Positions 12,401 to 24,254 are shown, numbered from the stretch's first letter. The stretch is DNA of 64,000 nt from Hippophae tibetana (GCA_037013495.1 CM072807.1:10791001-10855000), one strand, 5' to 3'. Numbers and translations are program-made. Notes: a model not told the origin generated them from the letters alone.

Positions 12401-13404
12401 ATGATGGTTTATCCATTTATTTGTTGCTTTATGTTGATGACATGCTTATTGTTTCTAAGAATAAGTTTGAGATTCAAAAATTAAAGTCTCAACTTAATGG
12501 TGAGTTTTAGATGAAAGATTTGGGTGCAGCGAAGAAAATTTTGAGCATTGAAATTTACAGGGATAGACAAGCGGGCATGCTTTATTTGACTCAGAAAAGT
12601 TATATTGAAAAAGTTCTTGAACGCTTTGGTATGAAAGATTCTAAATCAGTGTGTACACCGTTAGCTGTGCATTTTAGGCTTTCTTTGGATTTGTCACCAT
12701 AGTTAGAAGAAGAAGAGCGGTACATGTCTCAGGTTCCATATGCTAGTGCTGTTGGCAGTTTGATGTACGTTATGGTTTGTACTCGTCCAAACATTTCACA
12801 TGCAGTTAGTATTGTCAGCAGATATATGGGTAATCCTGGTAAGGGTCATTGGCAAGCAGTGAAATGGATACTTCGGTATTTGAGAGGTACATCTAATTTT
12901 GGTTTAGTATATGATGGGAGTTCTAATACTGGTTGTAGTGTTATTGGTTATGTGGACTCCAATTTTGCTGGTGATTTGAATAGAAGAAGATCTCTGACAT
13001 GTTATGTCTTCACTCTTTCTCATTGTGCCATCAGTTGGAAGGCTAATTTACAATCTACAGTTGCTTTGTTTACGACAAAGGTAGAATATATGGCAGCAAC
13101 AGAAGCATTGAAAGAAGTCATTTGACTTAGAGGTTTGGTTTGTGATTTGGGTTTACAGTAGGATACTTATGTTGTATTTTGTGATAGTCAAAGTGCAATA
13201 CACTTGACTAAGAATACTATGTATCATGAAAGAAACAAACACATTGATGTCAGATATCACTTCGTTCGTGACATTTTCTCTCAGGGTGCTATTGTTGTCA
13301 ATAAGATAGTCACTACAAAGAATCCAACTGATATGTTAACTAAACCAATTTCATTTAACAAGTTCAAGCATTGTTTGGACTTGATTGGTATTTATAGAAG
13401 ATGA
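9442..13404 (+). pseudogene. Tork-like gag-pol polyprotein, multiply interrupted
   Basis: The frame opens at ATG 9442. Gag covers 9442-10200 with the capsid region in the 122-residue open stretch 9502-9870. A complete CCHC knuckle follows (CNYCRQERHWKVNC, 10120-10161). The protease site is 'ILDSGC' near 10300. GAG-pre-integrase and integrase cover about 10640-11520 (LWHIRLGHM, FIDDFSRHVWVY, RIDNG). RT covers about 11860-12600 with the catalytic YVDD at 12430-12441. RNase H covers 12720-13404 and ends 'GIYRR'. Stops interrupt it at 9496, 9868, 10054, 10294, 10527, 10890, 11163, 11982, 12508, 12700 and 13123, among others. Frame changes occur near 10381, 11370, 11560 and 12260. Most stops fit C-to-T or G-to-A changes in CAG, CAA or TGG codons. 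Confidence 0.85.
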
Positions 13405-13498
13405 TCACCCTTCGGGGCTTTGGACGATGGTGATTTGGTAATCCGAGGAATTTCATGTTTGAAGAATTTGTTTTCTGTTTTGAGCCAGGGTGGAGATT

Positions 13499-13974
13499 TG
13501 TTATTTATTATTGGCGCAAAATAGATTTTCTAGCCCAAAGCCCACATTCTACATAAACCCTTGGCTCTTATATATATATTCATTTGTTTCCCTTGCTGCA
13601 TGAATTAGTGCAGCAGCCGAAGAAAGGAAAATTGCAGAACATTGGTGGTTGGCTACCTCCATAACCGACTAAGAGAGCAGAAACAAAGAATAGCACAGAA
13701 ATCAATCAGTTGACAGAGAAGAAGAGAAATCTGACTTTCTATTTTGTACTTCTGAATATTGTTTCTGATCATAATCGTCTGAGAACAACGTCAATAGAGA
13801 ACAAATTGAAAAAAGCTAAAGTTGTCAATTGTGAAACACTAAGTTTATTTTGTACGATAATATTTTTGATTTAATAACAAGTTTGTTAATTTATCTTGCT
13901 ATATATTACTAGTAAATTAAAGAGGATATTTTTGGGTTGATTTTGGATTTTGGTATAATTTGTGAAACTCTCTA
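13499..13974 (+). repeat. 3' LTR of the Tork-like element, truncated
   Basis: It matches 8612 to about 9085 and ends abruptly at 'gtgaaactctcta'. The remaining third, including the CA terminus and any target duplication, is missing. Confidence 0.85.
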
Positions 13975-15079
13975 GTGTGATTATTACCCGTTTACATAAG
14001 AGTATGATTATTAATTTTAGTGTGAATGTATAACCACTTTCACAACTCACGTATCTATAAGTTTAACACGTCCTTAATCTTACATTTTAGGATTGAATAG
14101 TGTTAAACATCGTGATTGTATAATTATTTGTTTAATTTTAAAGTAATATTATATTATATAAAATAAAAATATTATGATTATGTAAAAATTTAGTATTCTT
14201 GGTATAAATCTATTGGATATTTTAATTAGTATGTCTAAAATTTTAATTTTAATTATGTATTCATTTTTTATTTCATCTCAAATTTAAAATAATTTTTTAT
14301 TTTAAAAATAAAAAAATAAATTAAATATTGATTTAAATAAAATTTTATAATGAAATTATTTTGAGAAGTAAAAAGAATAAATAAAATAAATTAAAAATAT
14401 TATTTTATTAAAATATTTATGATTAATTTTATCTAACTATATTATATATGTTATCATTAAATATTACATAGATTAATTATAATACAATTTAATTCGATAT
14501 AATTAAATAATACACTAAATATATACTTGCATGTCTCGTAAAAAAATTTTGACTTTAGTAAACAAACAACCACTTAGTTTTAAATATATATCATTGAGTG
14601 ATAGAGTGAAATTTTGTATATATATGATTTTTTTATTTCTAAAAGTAAAGTTTTCAAGATATATTTGATAGGACTATATTCTATGATATGAAATACACAT
14701 TTTAATAAACTATAATATCAGGGTTAGATTAGCAACTTTATTTATTTATTTAAGGCTAGAATATCAACTAAAATACCCACTTGGTATATATGATAGTGTG
14801 GCAAAGAGGTATTTATCAAATTGTAAATAAATTAGTACATTGTTATCTAAATTTTCTTTGTATTAAAATAGTATTTTTCAGTAATTTGAACAATAAATTA
14901 AAATGATAAGAATGATTCCTATTTATCTTATACCACAACACAATCATAATATGGCAATCTTATTTTTTAAAAATATTTTATCTGACCAAGGAGAGTTTGA
15001 ATTATAAAGTTTCATAAAAATACTGTTGATTTTTACTAATTATATTAACAGGTAGTGGATTATTAACATCAGAGTAAGC
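13975..15079. other. AT-rich intergenic DNA
   Basis: Very AT-rich sequence with no credible ORF or repeat pair. It replaces the missing end of the Tork-like 3' LTR, so a deletion breakpoint lies at about 13975. Confidence 0.5.
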
Positions 15080-15490
15080 TGAATATTTTTTTTTAGAATT
15101 TGATAGATCAAAGATAAAGTTTCTCAAGTCAAGATCCAAAGTTCCGCTGCTGAGTTAAGATCCAAAAATTCTCTTGAATTTACGATCTCTCATTTTTCTC
15201 CTTATTCCTCTTGACTCCTCTGCAATTTCCATTCTTTCTCTGGGATTCACTCACTCTTTCTCGGTTTGTGTTGTTGCTGGTTCTCTAGTCTTGAATTTGT
15301 GATTGTAATTTGAGCGATTTGAATGGAAGGCTTAATGTTTGATTTCATGGATAAGAGCCTATGATTCAAGCTACTGAAGTATATGCAAATCTTTTGCAAG
15401 CCATTTGATCCAGTTTTTGTTTTGGATCTGAATTTCTTCAACCGTTTGATCCAGTTCTCAGTTCTTTCCTTTCCCTACTCTGTAATACAA
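15080..15490 (+). other. Possible 5' UTR exon of an unrecognised host gene
   Basis: This stretch is clearly less AT-rich than its surroundings and has the CT-rich, 'ctctttctc'-type composition of plant 5' leaders. It ends in a good splice donor context (ACAA then GTAAGATT at 15491). No long ORF is present. Together with exon-like pieces at 16111-16187, 22262-22315 and 22391 onward it may be the first exon of a gene split by a Sirevirus insertion. This is inference from composition and splice signals only. Confidence 0.3.
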
Positions 15491-15591
15491 GTAAGATTTT
15501 CTTTGATTGGCAATCATATTTCATTTCTTTGAAGTCTCCTTTGTGAATCAACTTTCTAGTTACGTGCTAAAATGCAATCTATGTTACTTTT

Positions 15592-15903
15592 ACTTAAAAA
15601 CTCAAACCCAACTTTGAACCCAAATTTCAGCTTGTTAGTTAGATGATTGTCCAGACTTATAAGCAGTATTATTGCCTTATTCTTGGCCGATTTGGGACTT
15701 AACATTCCCACTCTACATCGGCTAGAGTCCGGATTTACGACACAAGGACCGATGGGGAGTGAAGAAGCCAAGAGCCTAGCTCTGATACCAATTTAAAAAC
15801 TCAGGCCTAATTCTGAACCAAAAAACCAGCTTATGAATTAGAGGATTGCCCAGACTTATAAACAGCACTGTTACCTTACTCTTAGCCGATGTGAGACTTA
15901 ACA
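15592..15903 (-). mobile_element. TRIM (terminal-repeat retrotransposon in miniature)
   Basis: A 312-bp element with two 113-bp LTRs (15592-15704 and 15791-15903) and only 86 bp between them. On the minus strand the LTR begins TGTTAAGTC, a start common in plant TRIMs. The interior has a perfect tRNA-Met primer-binding site (complement of TGGTATCAGAGC, 15779-15790) and a purine tract (complement of 'ttcccactc') next to the left LTR. A perfect CTTTT target duplication flanks it (15587-15591 and 15904-15908). It encodes no protein and would depend on enzymes supplied in trans. Confidence 0.9.
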
Positions 15904-16110
15904 CTTTTATCCATATTGCTTAATGGATTTGTTTTCCATGTATATTTGTGTGTAATTTGGTTTCATTTGACATATTTGTTTGTTTGTTTAATTTTGTTGG
16001 TTTAGATTTGATATGATCTATTTTGGTATGGATGACATATTAAGTAGCATGAACTACTTTGACATCACATTTAAATTTATTCTTTGTGGTGTTATTGTTT
16101 GACTTGTTAG

Positions 16111-16187
16111 TCTTGATGCTCTTATGAATGAGTTACGTCGATTTTGGCATGGTGCTCATGATGTTTCAAGTTCAAAAGCACTATTTG
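16111..16187 (+). other. Exon-like fragment cut by Sirevirus-like element A
   Basis: After a splice-acceptor-like 'gacttgttag', an open frame reads LDALMNELRRFWHGAHDVSS and a few further residues up to the A insertion at 16188. The codons look protein-like, unlike the flanking DNA, but I do not recognise the family. Element A's target duplication (ATTTG) lies at its end, and related sequence resumes at 22006. Confidence 0.3.
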
Positions 16188-16680
16188 TGTAAGGATTATA
16201 AATATTGACTATTTTCATTGACAAAATATTTACATGTAAACTTATTTTTAAACTCGTTATCAAGTCTATCAAGTAAATTCGAAGAACTGTAAGAATTTTT
16301 GATAGTCATACTTCAGGTATATCTGTTATAACTATGATACATAAGATTGCACTCATGCATTTAATAAATAGAGTAGATGCTCATAAGTAAGGTACATTGG
16401 GAAATTATTCTAGGGATGGTAGCATAAGACCGAGCTTGTACTAGAAATTTTGTTTTTCATAGTGAAAAGTTAGATGGTTTGGTGGACTAATGGTTTTCCT
16501 CTTAAGTCATAGTTATGACCTAGGTTATTTTCACCTAAAAATATCATGTATTATTTTTTTATTTTATTCTTTCACGTTGTTGTATGCCTGATCGCTTTGT
16601 TTAGGTTATTAAATTATAAATTAATAAAAATCTATTCATCCACCTATAGGTTAATTAGATTTGTATTTCATAAACTTTCA
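16188..16680 (+). repeat. 5' LTR of element A, lacking about 1 kb internally
   Basis: It starts TGTAAGGATTATAA and ends AACTTTCA. Compared with the 1471-bp 3' LTR, it jumps from 'actcatgcatttaataa' near 16365 directly to 'gctcataagtaaggtac'. About 980 bp of the LTR centre are missing. Confidence 0.8.
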
Positions 16681-16719
16681 TTTGGTATTATAGTAAACAC
16701 TAGATACACCAAATAAAGT

Positions 16720-18960
16720 AAGGCGGGTCATTTGTTAGACCCTTACCCTTTGATGCATATAATTACCCTTACTGGAAGGCTCGTATGTAAGCCTTTCTCA
16801 AACAAGATGAAAAAAGTATGGGATACTATTCTTGATGGTTGGGAACCCACTTCAACAACGAAAGATGGTGTAATAACCACAATGTTAAGAAAAACTGAAC
16901 TACTGAAGACCACACCCTTAGTATGGAAAACTAAAAAGGTCTAAGCTCAATCTTTGCTACAGTGTCGATGGATAAGTTCCATCGTATCTTCGACTATAAG
17001 ATTGCTAAAGATGCATGGAATGTACTTTCTGTTTCTCATGATGGAACTTTCCAAGTGAAACAAACAAAATTGAGATTGCTAACATCTTAGTTTGATTGCA
17101 TTAAACTGAGTAACACCAAAACTTTTGGTTTATTCTATGCTCGCTTTTATGATATCATTAATACTTGTTCTAACCTTGGTGAGTAAATTTCACAACTTAT
17201 ACAAGTATGTAAACTCATAAGCTCCTTAATAGTAGACTATAAGATGAAAGTTACATCGATAGAGGAAAGCAAGAATATGGACACACTAAATATTGATGAA
17301 CTTGTCTAGTCAATTCAAACATATGAGCTTACTCTTGATCCACAAAATAAATACAAAAATGTGACACTCAAAATCTCCAAAAAGAACATCTCTGATTGCG
17401 ATGAGGATATGAATGATGAGTTACTAGTCTTGTTAGCTCAAAAATTTAATAATTTCTTGAAAAAGAAGGGTCAAAAGAATAATCAACCTAACAAGGGACA
17501 ATCTAGTCGTTTGAGGGATCAAAAGTCAAGTGAAATCAAGCTTTCTATCTATGATGGTAAGAAAACTAAGCCTACTAGTTCTCAATGCTTTACTTGTGGA
17601 AGCTTTGATCATATTTCACCAGAATGAGCGAACAACAAAAAGAAAGTTGGAAAAGCCTTTAATGCTACACTCAGTGAGACAGAAAGTGAGCAAAATAATG
17701 CTAGTAACTCAGATGATGATGACACTAACTATTGTGCCTTCATTGCAAATTCCAAAGCATACCGCAATGACTCCGACTTTAACTCAGATGAACAAAATGA
17801 GGGAGTAAACTCTTCTCTCTTACTGTATAAGTTTAAAGTATCAAATTATGATGAACTATTTATGGATTGTCTAGGTGCGAGGAAAGAGACAGATAAACTA
17901 TTTGTTGAAGTAACTAAACTTAATGATATAATAAATGTTCACAAAAAAATTCCTCTAGCCTAGAAAAAGATAAAAAAGGAATTGTCTAAATATATTAATA
18001 CTCTGAATTTGAGTCTTGTAGAAACCAATTAGAAAAAACAAAAATCTTAGGCAATAACTTAGTATTGCTAAAGAGATGGTAAGGAATTTGACCAAAGTTC
18101 TAGATTATGGAAAGCCACATGGATATAAGAAAGGTTTTGGATATATAGATGAACAATCAACACCTTCATCATCTAAAACTCAATTTGTAAAACACAACAT
18201 TGTTTTGACTGGGCATGTAATTTCTACACCTTATCACTCTGAGAAAATTCAGTATGTTCCCATCTACCATCATTGTGGTAGGAAATGACACATTAGACCT
18301 AAGTGTAGATTTCTTTATACCTATGATTCTATCATGAATACAAATGTTTATAGAACATTTAAGAAATTTTCCAAATGTAATTTTTTTACTGCAAGAATTA
18401 CACAAAAAAAAAAGAACCTAAGGAACGAGTAACTTAAAATTCCAATATTAAATGAGGATGGGTTAAGAAGTTTGAGTTACATTACTTTGTGGCCCACATA
18501 GCATTTAAAGTTAAATTAAATACCACCTAGTATTTTGACAATGGATGCTCTAAACACATGACTGAGAATCGTTTTTTTAAACCTTTGAAGAATATAATAA
18601 GGGAGATATTTATCTTTGGTGATGGTAAAACATTTAAAATTGTTGAGAAATACTTTGTTAAAATAGAGGGTATCCCTAAACTTGATGAAGTTCTATATGT
18701 GGAAGGACTCAAGGAAAACTCGATTAGAATAAGTCAAATATGTGACAATGATTTCAATGTATAATTTACAAACAATCATTGCATTGTAACATATTGAAAG
18801 AGTGAATGTATGATTAAGGGAATTAGATCACATGAAAATTTTATTGCATTGACACATCACCCATAATAACATGTAACCTAGCTAGCAATGATTCAACTAT
18901 CTTATGGCACGAAAAGCTAGATCATATGAACTTTAAAGATCTAAGTAATACCTTGAGGAT
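16720..18960 (+). pseudogene. Sirevirus-like gag and GAG-pre-integrase remnant
   Basis: Read through stops, the frame shows a gag opening with 'YWKARM', then 'SMDKFHRIFDYKIAKDAWNVLS' near 16965-17030 and 'KLRLLTS' after that, the usual copia gag landmarks. ORF 17361-17627 ends in a partial zinc knuckle (CFTCGSFDHISPE, last Cys absent). A charged, Asp-rich linker follows (near 17690-17810). ORF 18558-18764 carries a protease-to-pre-integrase segment (FGDGKTFKIV, VLYVEGLKENSIRISQI). 'LWHEKLDHMNFKDL' near 18905-18945 is the GAG-pre-integrase motif, just before the deletion junction. Many stops make it non-functional. Confidence 0.75.
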
Positions 18961-19326
18961 CTCTCCCTAAAATTGAATTTCAAATTTTATTTTTTAAAAC
19001 AAATCCTTAGTTGGCTAACAAAAGTATTGGACTTATTCAACACTTACATACATATAACCTTATTTTTAGTGACTTAACTCATTTTGGCATCTATTGTATA
19101 AATTATTTCACAATTTTGACTTATGTATACATATATTCTTGTATATATGATGATCGATGTTGAAACAAACTTATTTAGACACTCACAAACACACATAAAT
19201 GCTATGCTTGAAGTTTATGAGTTACTTGAAAGACTCTAGGACTTCAATTAATCTTTATTATAAAATTGTTTTGAGTTATATTTCTTGCTTCCTAAAATTT
19301 TACCATATGGATGCACCTACTATTAA

Positions 19327-19425
19327 GAGGGTTACCTACTGTGATGTGTGAAGCTATCAAAGTCAATGGAGAGGGTTACCTACTATGATGTGTGAAGGTA
19401 TCGTAGTGAGTGGAGAGGGTTACCT
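19327..19425. repeat. 44-bp tandem repeat in the 3' region of element A
   Basis: The motif 'gagggttacct' starts at 19327, 19371 and 19415, giving two full 44-bp units and the start of a third. Element B has one unit less at the matching place (about 29994-30046). Confidence 0.75.
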
Positions 19426-20534
19426 CATAACTAGTCTCAAAATGATCATGCTAGATTTATGGATTGTAAAAAAAAAATGATTGTGCAAAAAGTGACTACT
19501 TATAAAACTTATACTTAGTATACATAAAAATAAAGGGCCAATAGAGGTTAAAAAAGAATCATATGCCTTATTTATAAAATAAAGATAAAAATTCCAGCCT
19601 TCATTTGGTAGATATATTTTATTTTGTGAGATTAAAGACTCGATTATAATTTTACATAATAGGTGATATTTTTTTCTTTTGAGTCTTTCTTTGTTGATCA
19701 TAAATGACTTAATTGAAATATTTATGGAGTTGAAACATATATAATGCTTCTAAATAAACGTTCATATGTCATTATATGTGCAAAGTTATTTTGTGTACTT
19801 CTTCTACCTACCTGCTTATTATAAATAGATAATCAAAATTTGAATTAAAATAATAATCAATTCTTAATTGGTTGTGTGCTTGTTTGTGATTAAATGAGTT
19901 TAATACTTTATGTGGCTATTTATGAAAATTAAAACAATTTTTTATTCATTTACATCTTATTTATTGACTTTTTAATTTGTTTTTAAGTGAGGTAGTCATA
20001 GAATTTAGGGGGAGTTTTTCTCCATTGCTTTGTCCTTCTCTTATGTCAAAAAATGGGTGAGTGTGTGTCACTTTCATGTTTTAAAGGAGTTATTTTTATT
20101 GAACTTGTATTTAATATTTTTCCTTTAGAATTTGCTAATTGATTTAATTTAAGTGACATATATTTTTAATAGTGTGTTTCACTTTTATGTTTTATTTTGT
20201 TATGAATATAGGGGAGAACACATTTAGGGTAAGAATGCTTTCCATAATTTGGTCTTATATTAAGCTTGATTGGTTTGAATTCTTACACTACATGATTATT
20301 CTTTACACTTTGCTTATTTCTATGTAAACTAAACTAATATACAATGACACTTTTAAGTCAAGTTGTCATATGTTTTTACTTACAAGTTTGTCAAGTTGCA
20401 CCAAAGATAGATTTATCGGACCATAGAATAGTTCCAAATAGGAGTCTAGAACATTATTGTATTTTTATCTAATTTTTATAAGTGTCATGTAGTGAGAGAG
20501 AGGTTTTGCCACACGAAAATTCCAATGGAGAGTT

Positions 20535-22005
20535 TGTAAGGATTATAAGTATTATTTATTTTCGTGGACCAAATATTTGCATGTAAACTTGTTTTTAAGC
20601 TCGCTATCAAGTCTATCAAGCAAAGTCTAACAAACGTTAGAATTTCATATAGTCGTATTTTAGGTATATCTGTTATAACTATGATAAATAAGATTACACT
20701 CATGCATTTAATAACACATGTTCATAAATTTGAAATTATTTTTGCTGCTAAAATAATTATTTAAATTTAAATCAATTTATGAAATTAACACTGAGCTTAT
20801 TCTTTAATGTGTTTCATTATTTTGAATATATATCCTAAATTTTAGCCTAAAATGTAAGATAAGATATAAGCTAAAATATAAAATAAGATGTATGCTAAAA
20901 TATTTTATAAGATATAACCTAAATTATAGGCTAAATATCAGCCTACAAGGCAGCCTAAAATCTATTTTAAAAAAACTATTTTTTAAATAAGAATCTTCTT
21001 GATTAATGAGTCTACTTTAAAAGAACTCATATTTAAATATGAGTATTCTTGATTAATGAATATTACTAATACTATTTGTAATAAAAAATATTTATCAGTT
21101 ACACAGAACTAAGAGTTTTAATTTTTCCTATAAATAAAACTCATTTCTCATTGTTTCAATCAACCACACAAGAACATTATACTCTTATTCTTTATCTCTC
21201 TCTATTTTGTTTTGCAAATATAAGTTCATAATGTTTTAGGCTTATTTATTTGGTTAATCTATCAAATATTGATAGTTGTGTGTGATTGATTAATAACCCT
21301 AATTAGTTTATGATATTTTGATTATATGTTCTTATAGATTCTTTTTTATTTTTTTCTTGAATTGTTAGATCAAATAATTGTGTATGTTATATCATTATTA
21401 TTTGGTTCGATTATTAATCTTTAAAGAAGTTATCATTAATGAACTTATGCTTAAACTAATTGTTCTAGGATTGATAGCTTATTTTGATTTATCTGATATA
21501 GTTATCAAATCATCGATTTAAGGTTATTCAATATTAAATTTATTTTAGAATGCACACAAATACTTATGCTTTTGTGTTACCCTTTTGTAGTTGATTCATA
21601 AATATATCTGATTGGCGAGAAACTTATTAGAATGTTGGTCTGGATACTACTCATGCTAATATTAAAAACTATAAAAACAGAAAATGGGCTCGTAAGTAAG
21701 GTATATTCTGCCAGTATTCTAGGGAGGGTAGCATAAAAACAAGTTTGTATTTCAACATTTGTTTTTTATAATAGAAAGTTAGGTGATCTGATAGACTGGT
21801 GGTTTTCCTCTTAAGTCATGGTTGTAGTCTAGGTTGTTTCCACTTAATAATATCATGTGTTATTCTTTCATTTTTGCACTTTATTCTTACATACAATGAC
21901 ATGTATGTCTGTTTTGTTTAGATTATTAAATTATAAATTAATGTAAATTAAACATAATTGATTCACCCATTTAAATTAATTAGGTATGTATTTTATAAAT
22001 TTTTA
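20535..22005 (+). repeat. 3' LTR of element A
   Basis: 1471 bp, starting TGTAAGGATTATAAG directly after a purine-rich 'ggagag' tract. A run of short imperfect repeats built on 'aagatataagctaaaatat' covers about 20835-20960. A TATA-like 'cctataaataaaac' near 21128 is followed by 'aatcaaccacacaag', a likely promoter and transcript start. The same landmarks occur in element B at 32570-32640. Confidence 0.8.
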
Positions 22006-22430
22006 ATTTATTAGAGAGATGTGAGATCCATATAAGTTATCATGGATAGAGGTTTGAAACTTGGTGACGATTTCTCTAATTTTAAAGTTACAATATCTTT
22101 TTAAAGATATTTGTTTTTTTCTTACTATGTTTCTTTGGTATTATCCTAATGTGTATGGTTTTAGTGTTGGTACTTTGTTAGTTATTTTTTTTTTTATTAT
22201 TGTTTGATCTTGCTTGTCATTTTGTCTTTTTTGTTTGGTTTACTCATTTCCTTTTAACTAGACAACTATGAAGGTGTTTAAAACCGTTTTTGAAGACTTT
22301 GATTTGATGAGTATGGTAAGTTATTTTTTTTTTATTCTTAGTTTGTGGCTATTTTTTAAACTTAATTGTTTTTTCTTGGATTTTCGATAGGGAGGAAAAT
22401 TGTCGTTGCTTATAAATTTTGGTTTATACT
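22006..22430 (+). other. Exon-like pieces of an unrecognised host gene
   Basis: A 54-bp stretch (22262-22315) is framed by an acceptor (aactag) and a donor (GTAAG at 22316) and is open over 18 codons (TTMKVFKTVFEDFDLMSM). A 75-bp GT...AG intron-like gap then leads to another open stretch from 22391 (GGKLSLLINFGLY). The size, phase and splice signals resemble small plant exons. I do not recognise the protein. The gene, if real, is interrupted by element A. Confidence 0.3.
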
Positions 22431-23321
22431 AGCCGTCAAAACTAACAAAATTCCCTAAGCACAAAACTAACAAAATTCCCTTATCATGGGGCCTGTTTAC
22501 CTAACATCAGTAAACGTATTGGAATGGACTCTCGGCTCTCAACTACCGTGCCAGTGGGTATTGGCTGTAACCTACGATAAAATATCTATTACTTGCCCTT
22601 CTTATCCTTGACCAATTCTTTTATTTAATTGTGATATATATATATATAACGTATGATTAGATAAAATTAAAAATTAAAAATTAAAAATAATAAAATAATT
22701 ATAAGATTGATTATTATTATAAATTAATTAAATTATAAAATGGAAATTGATGTATATATTATGTTAAAAAAAACTTGTTTTTTATTTTTATTTTTATTTT
22801 TTGACTGTGTTGTTTAACTAGGTATGTTTATATAATCGATCCAAGATCAATTCAAAACTCTAACATCATATTCTGACAGCTGCATCAGAGTTGAAATTTT
22901 CTGCATTGATAAGTTATGTACTTATGTTGCTCGGTAAGATATCAAACCTCTGTATATAATATGGTGAAACTGTTACCTTTGTTTCAATTTTTTTTTTTAA
23001 AAAAAGGCAAGTTTAAGTTATTTACGAATACCAGATTAATCCATTTGTTTTCATTACACATAAAACTAAGTCAAACTTAGGTGATGTCACAAAAGAATAT
23101 TGGGAAATTAAAATAATTAATAATTTTAAAATTTATAATAATAAAAATAATATTATAATAATATTACATATATTTAATTAAATAAATTTCAATACCGAAC
23201 ATCTTTTTATACACAAATTTTATTTCAAAAAGCTTGCATTTTTACAAATTACAATGTAACAAAGAACAAGTATACTTTTAAAGTAGATTTTTAAGGAATT
23301 ATGATGGTTTTAAAAAGTTAA
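22431..23321. other. Intergenic DNA between elements A and B
   Basis: Mostly AT-rich. A short less AT-rich block at 22490-22600 ('ggaatggactctcggctctc', 'agtgggtattggctg') is unexplained. No gene is recognised. Confidence 0.5.
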
Positions 23322-23443
23322 ATTATCTTTATTTTTTGTTCTTAAATTATTAGATCAAATAATTGTGTGTATTATATCATAATTATTAGGTTTGATTATT
23401 AGTTTTTACATCAACTATCATTAATGAATGTGTACTTAAATTG

Positions 23444-23885
23444 TGTTAGAAAATTTAGATCAAATAGTATAATGACAAATTCTCTCTCTCAAGATCTTCT
23501 TTAGAAGAATATCAAAAAACAAAGAAATAAAAAATACACAACACAAAAATTATAGTGTAAACTTCAAATTAGAGAAAAATCACTTTCGTTGTCAAAAGAC
23601 AACCAAAGAAAAATTCATTATATAGAAAATTGTTACAACCACACTCATTAATTTTCTCACACACCTAAAAGAAAAAAAAATTACAAGTCCAAGAGAATTT
23701 TCCCACAAAATTCTCTAACTTAAAAACTTCTCGTACAAGTTTTTCTCTATTTTTGAGATTATTAACAATGAAGAAATGATGTCATATCTTTGACAATATG
23801 GGAAGCTACCTTCCATGAATTTTCTTCTAAATTAGGCACTTCTTATTTCGACTAACAAATCCAATATTATTTTTAATCAATCACA
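23444..23885 (-). repeat. 3' LTR of the small copia element (shorter copy)
   Basis: 442 bp. It lacks about 95-100 bp present in the partner LTR at roughly 25075-25185, between 'attattaacaatgaa' and 'tttgacaatatggg'. Confidence 0.8.
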
Positions 23886-24254
23886 ACAATCTTCACCTTG
23901 ATTAAAAATAAACATAGTTACCACTACAACACTATCTACTCTAACAGTTATAATTCTCTGTACCGAGAATTCTCATACTCCACTATAAAGAGTACATCCA
24001 CTTGGAATTAATCACCAATTCTAAGAATTTCACATTGGCTCATGTAGAAAAACTTGTTGAAATTTATGGTGCAACTCTCACACTTAGTTTTCGTGAGAGT
24101 TCCTTAGCCATCGACATCCTTTTCACCATACACCTTACATTTATACCAAGTCAATGCTCATATGCAAACTTTTGGACTCACTAGCAGTAACACACCCTAT
24201 TTCATGGCAATATTTGGAGACTAGTGGCATGCCATGAGGATGTACATGTTTTTT

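Larger units (their letters stand above)
8612..13974 (+). mobile_element. Tork/Tnt1-like copia retrotransposon, 3' LTR truncated
   Basis: The 5' LTR (8612-9296) is followed after a 3-nt spacer by a tRNA-Met primer-binding site (TGGTATCAAAGC, 9300-9311). The interior contains gag, protease, integrase, reverse transcriptase and RNase H in copia order. A purine-rich tract (CCAGGGTGGAGATT, ending 13498) precedes the 3' LTR (13499-13974), which lacks about the last 215 bp present in the 5' copy. The gag opening (YEIEKFNGRNDF), 'MKDLGAAKKIL' in RT and 'HIDVRYHFVRD' near the end are typical of the Tnt1/Tork group. Many in-frame stops and several frameshifts show it is dead. Confidence 0.9.
16188..22005 (+). 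mobile_element. Sirevirus-like copia element A, internally deleted
   Basis: It is bounded by LTRs at 16188-16680 and 20535-22005, with a degenerate tRNA-Met primer-binding site (TGGTATTATAGT, 16683-16694). A near-match target duplication (ATTTG 16183-16187, ATTTA 22006-22010) flanks it. The interior has gag with a damaged zinc knuckle and a GAG-pre-integrase fragment. Near 18950 it jumps to sequence that lies after RNase H in element B, so integrase, RT and RNase H are deleted. The long non-coding 3' region with repeated purine tracts (20006-20014, 20210-20218, just before 20535) is a Sirevirus trait. It is non-autonomous. Confidence 0.8.

Noticed and set aside
15556-15771. 71-codon minus-strand ORF
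   Set aside because: It lies almost entirely inside the non-coding TRIM element.
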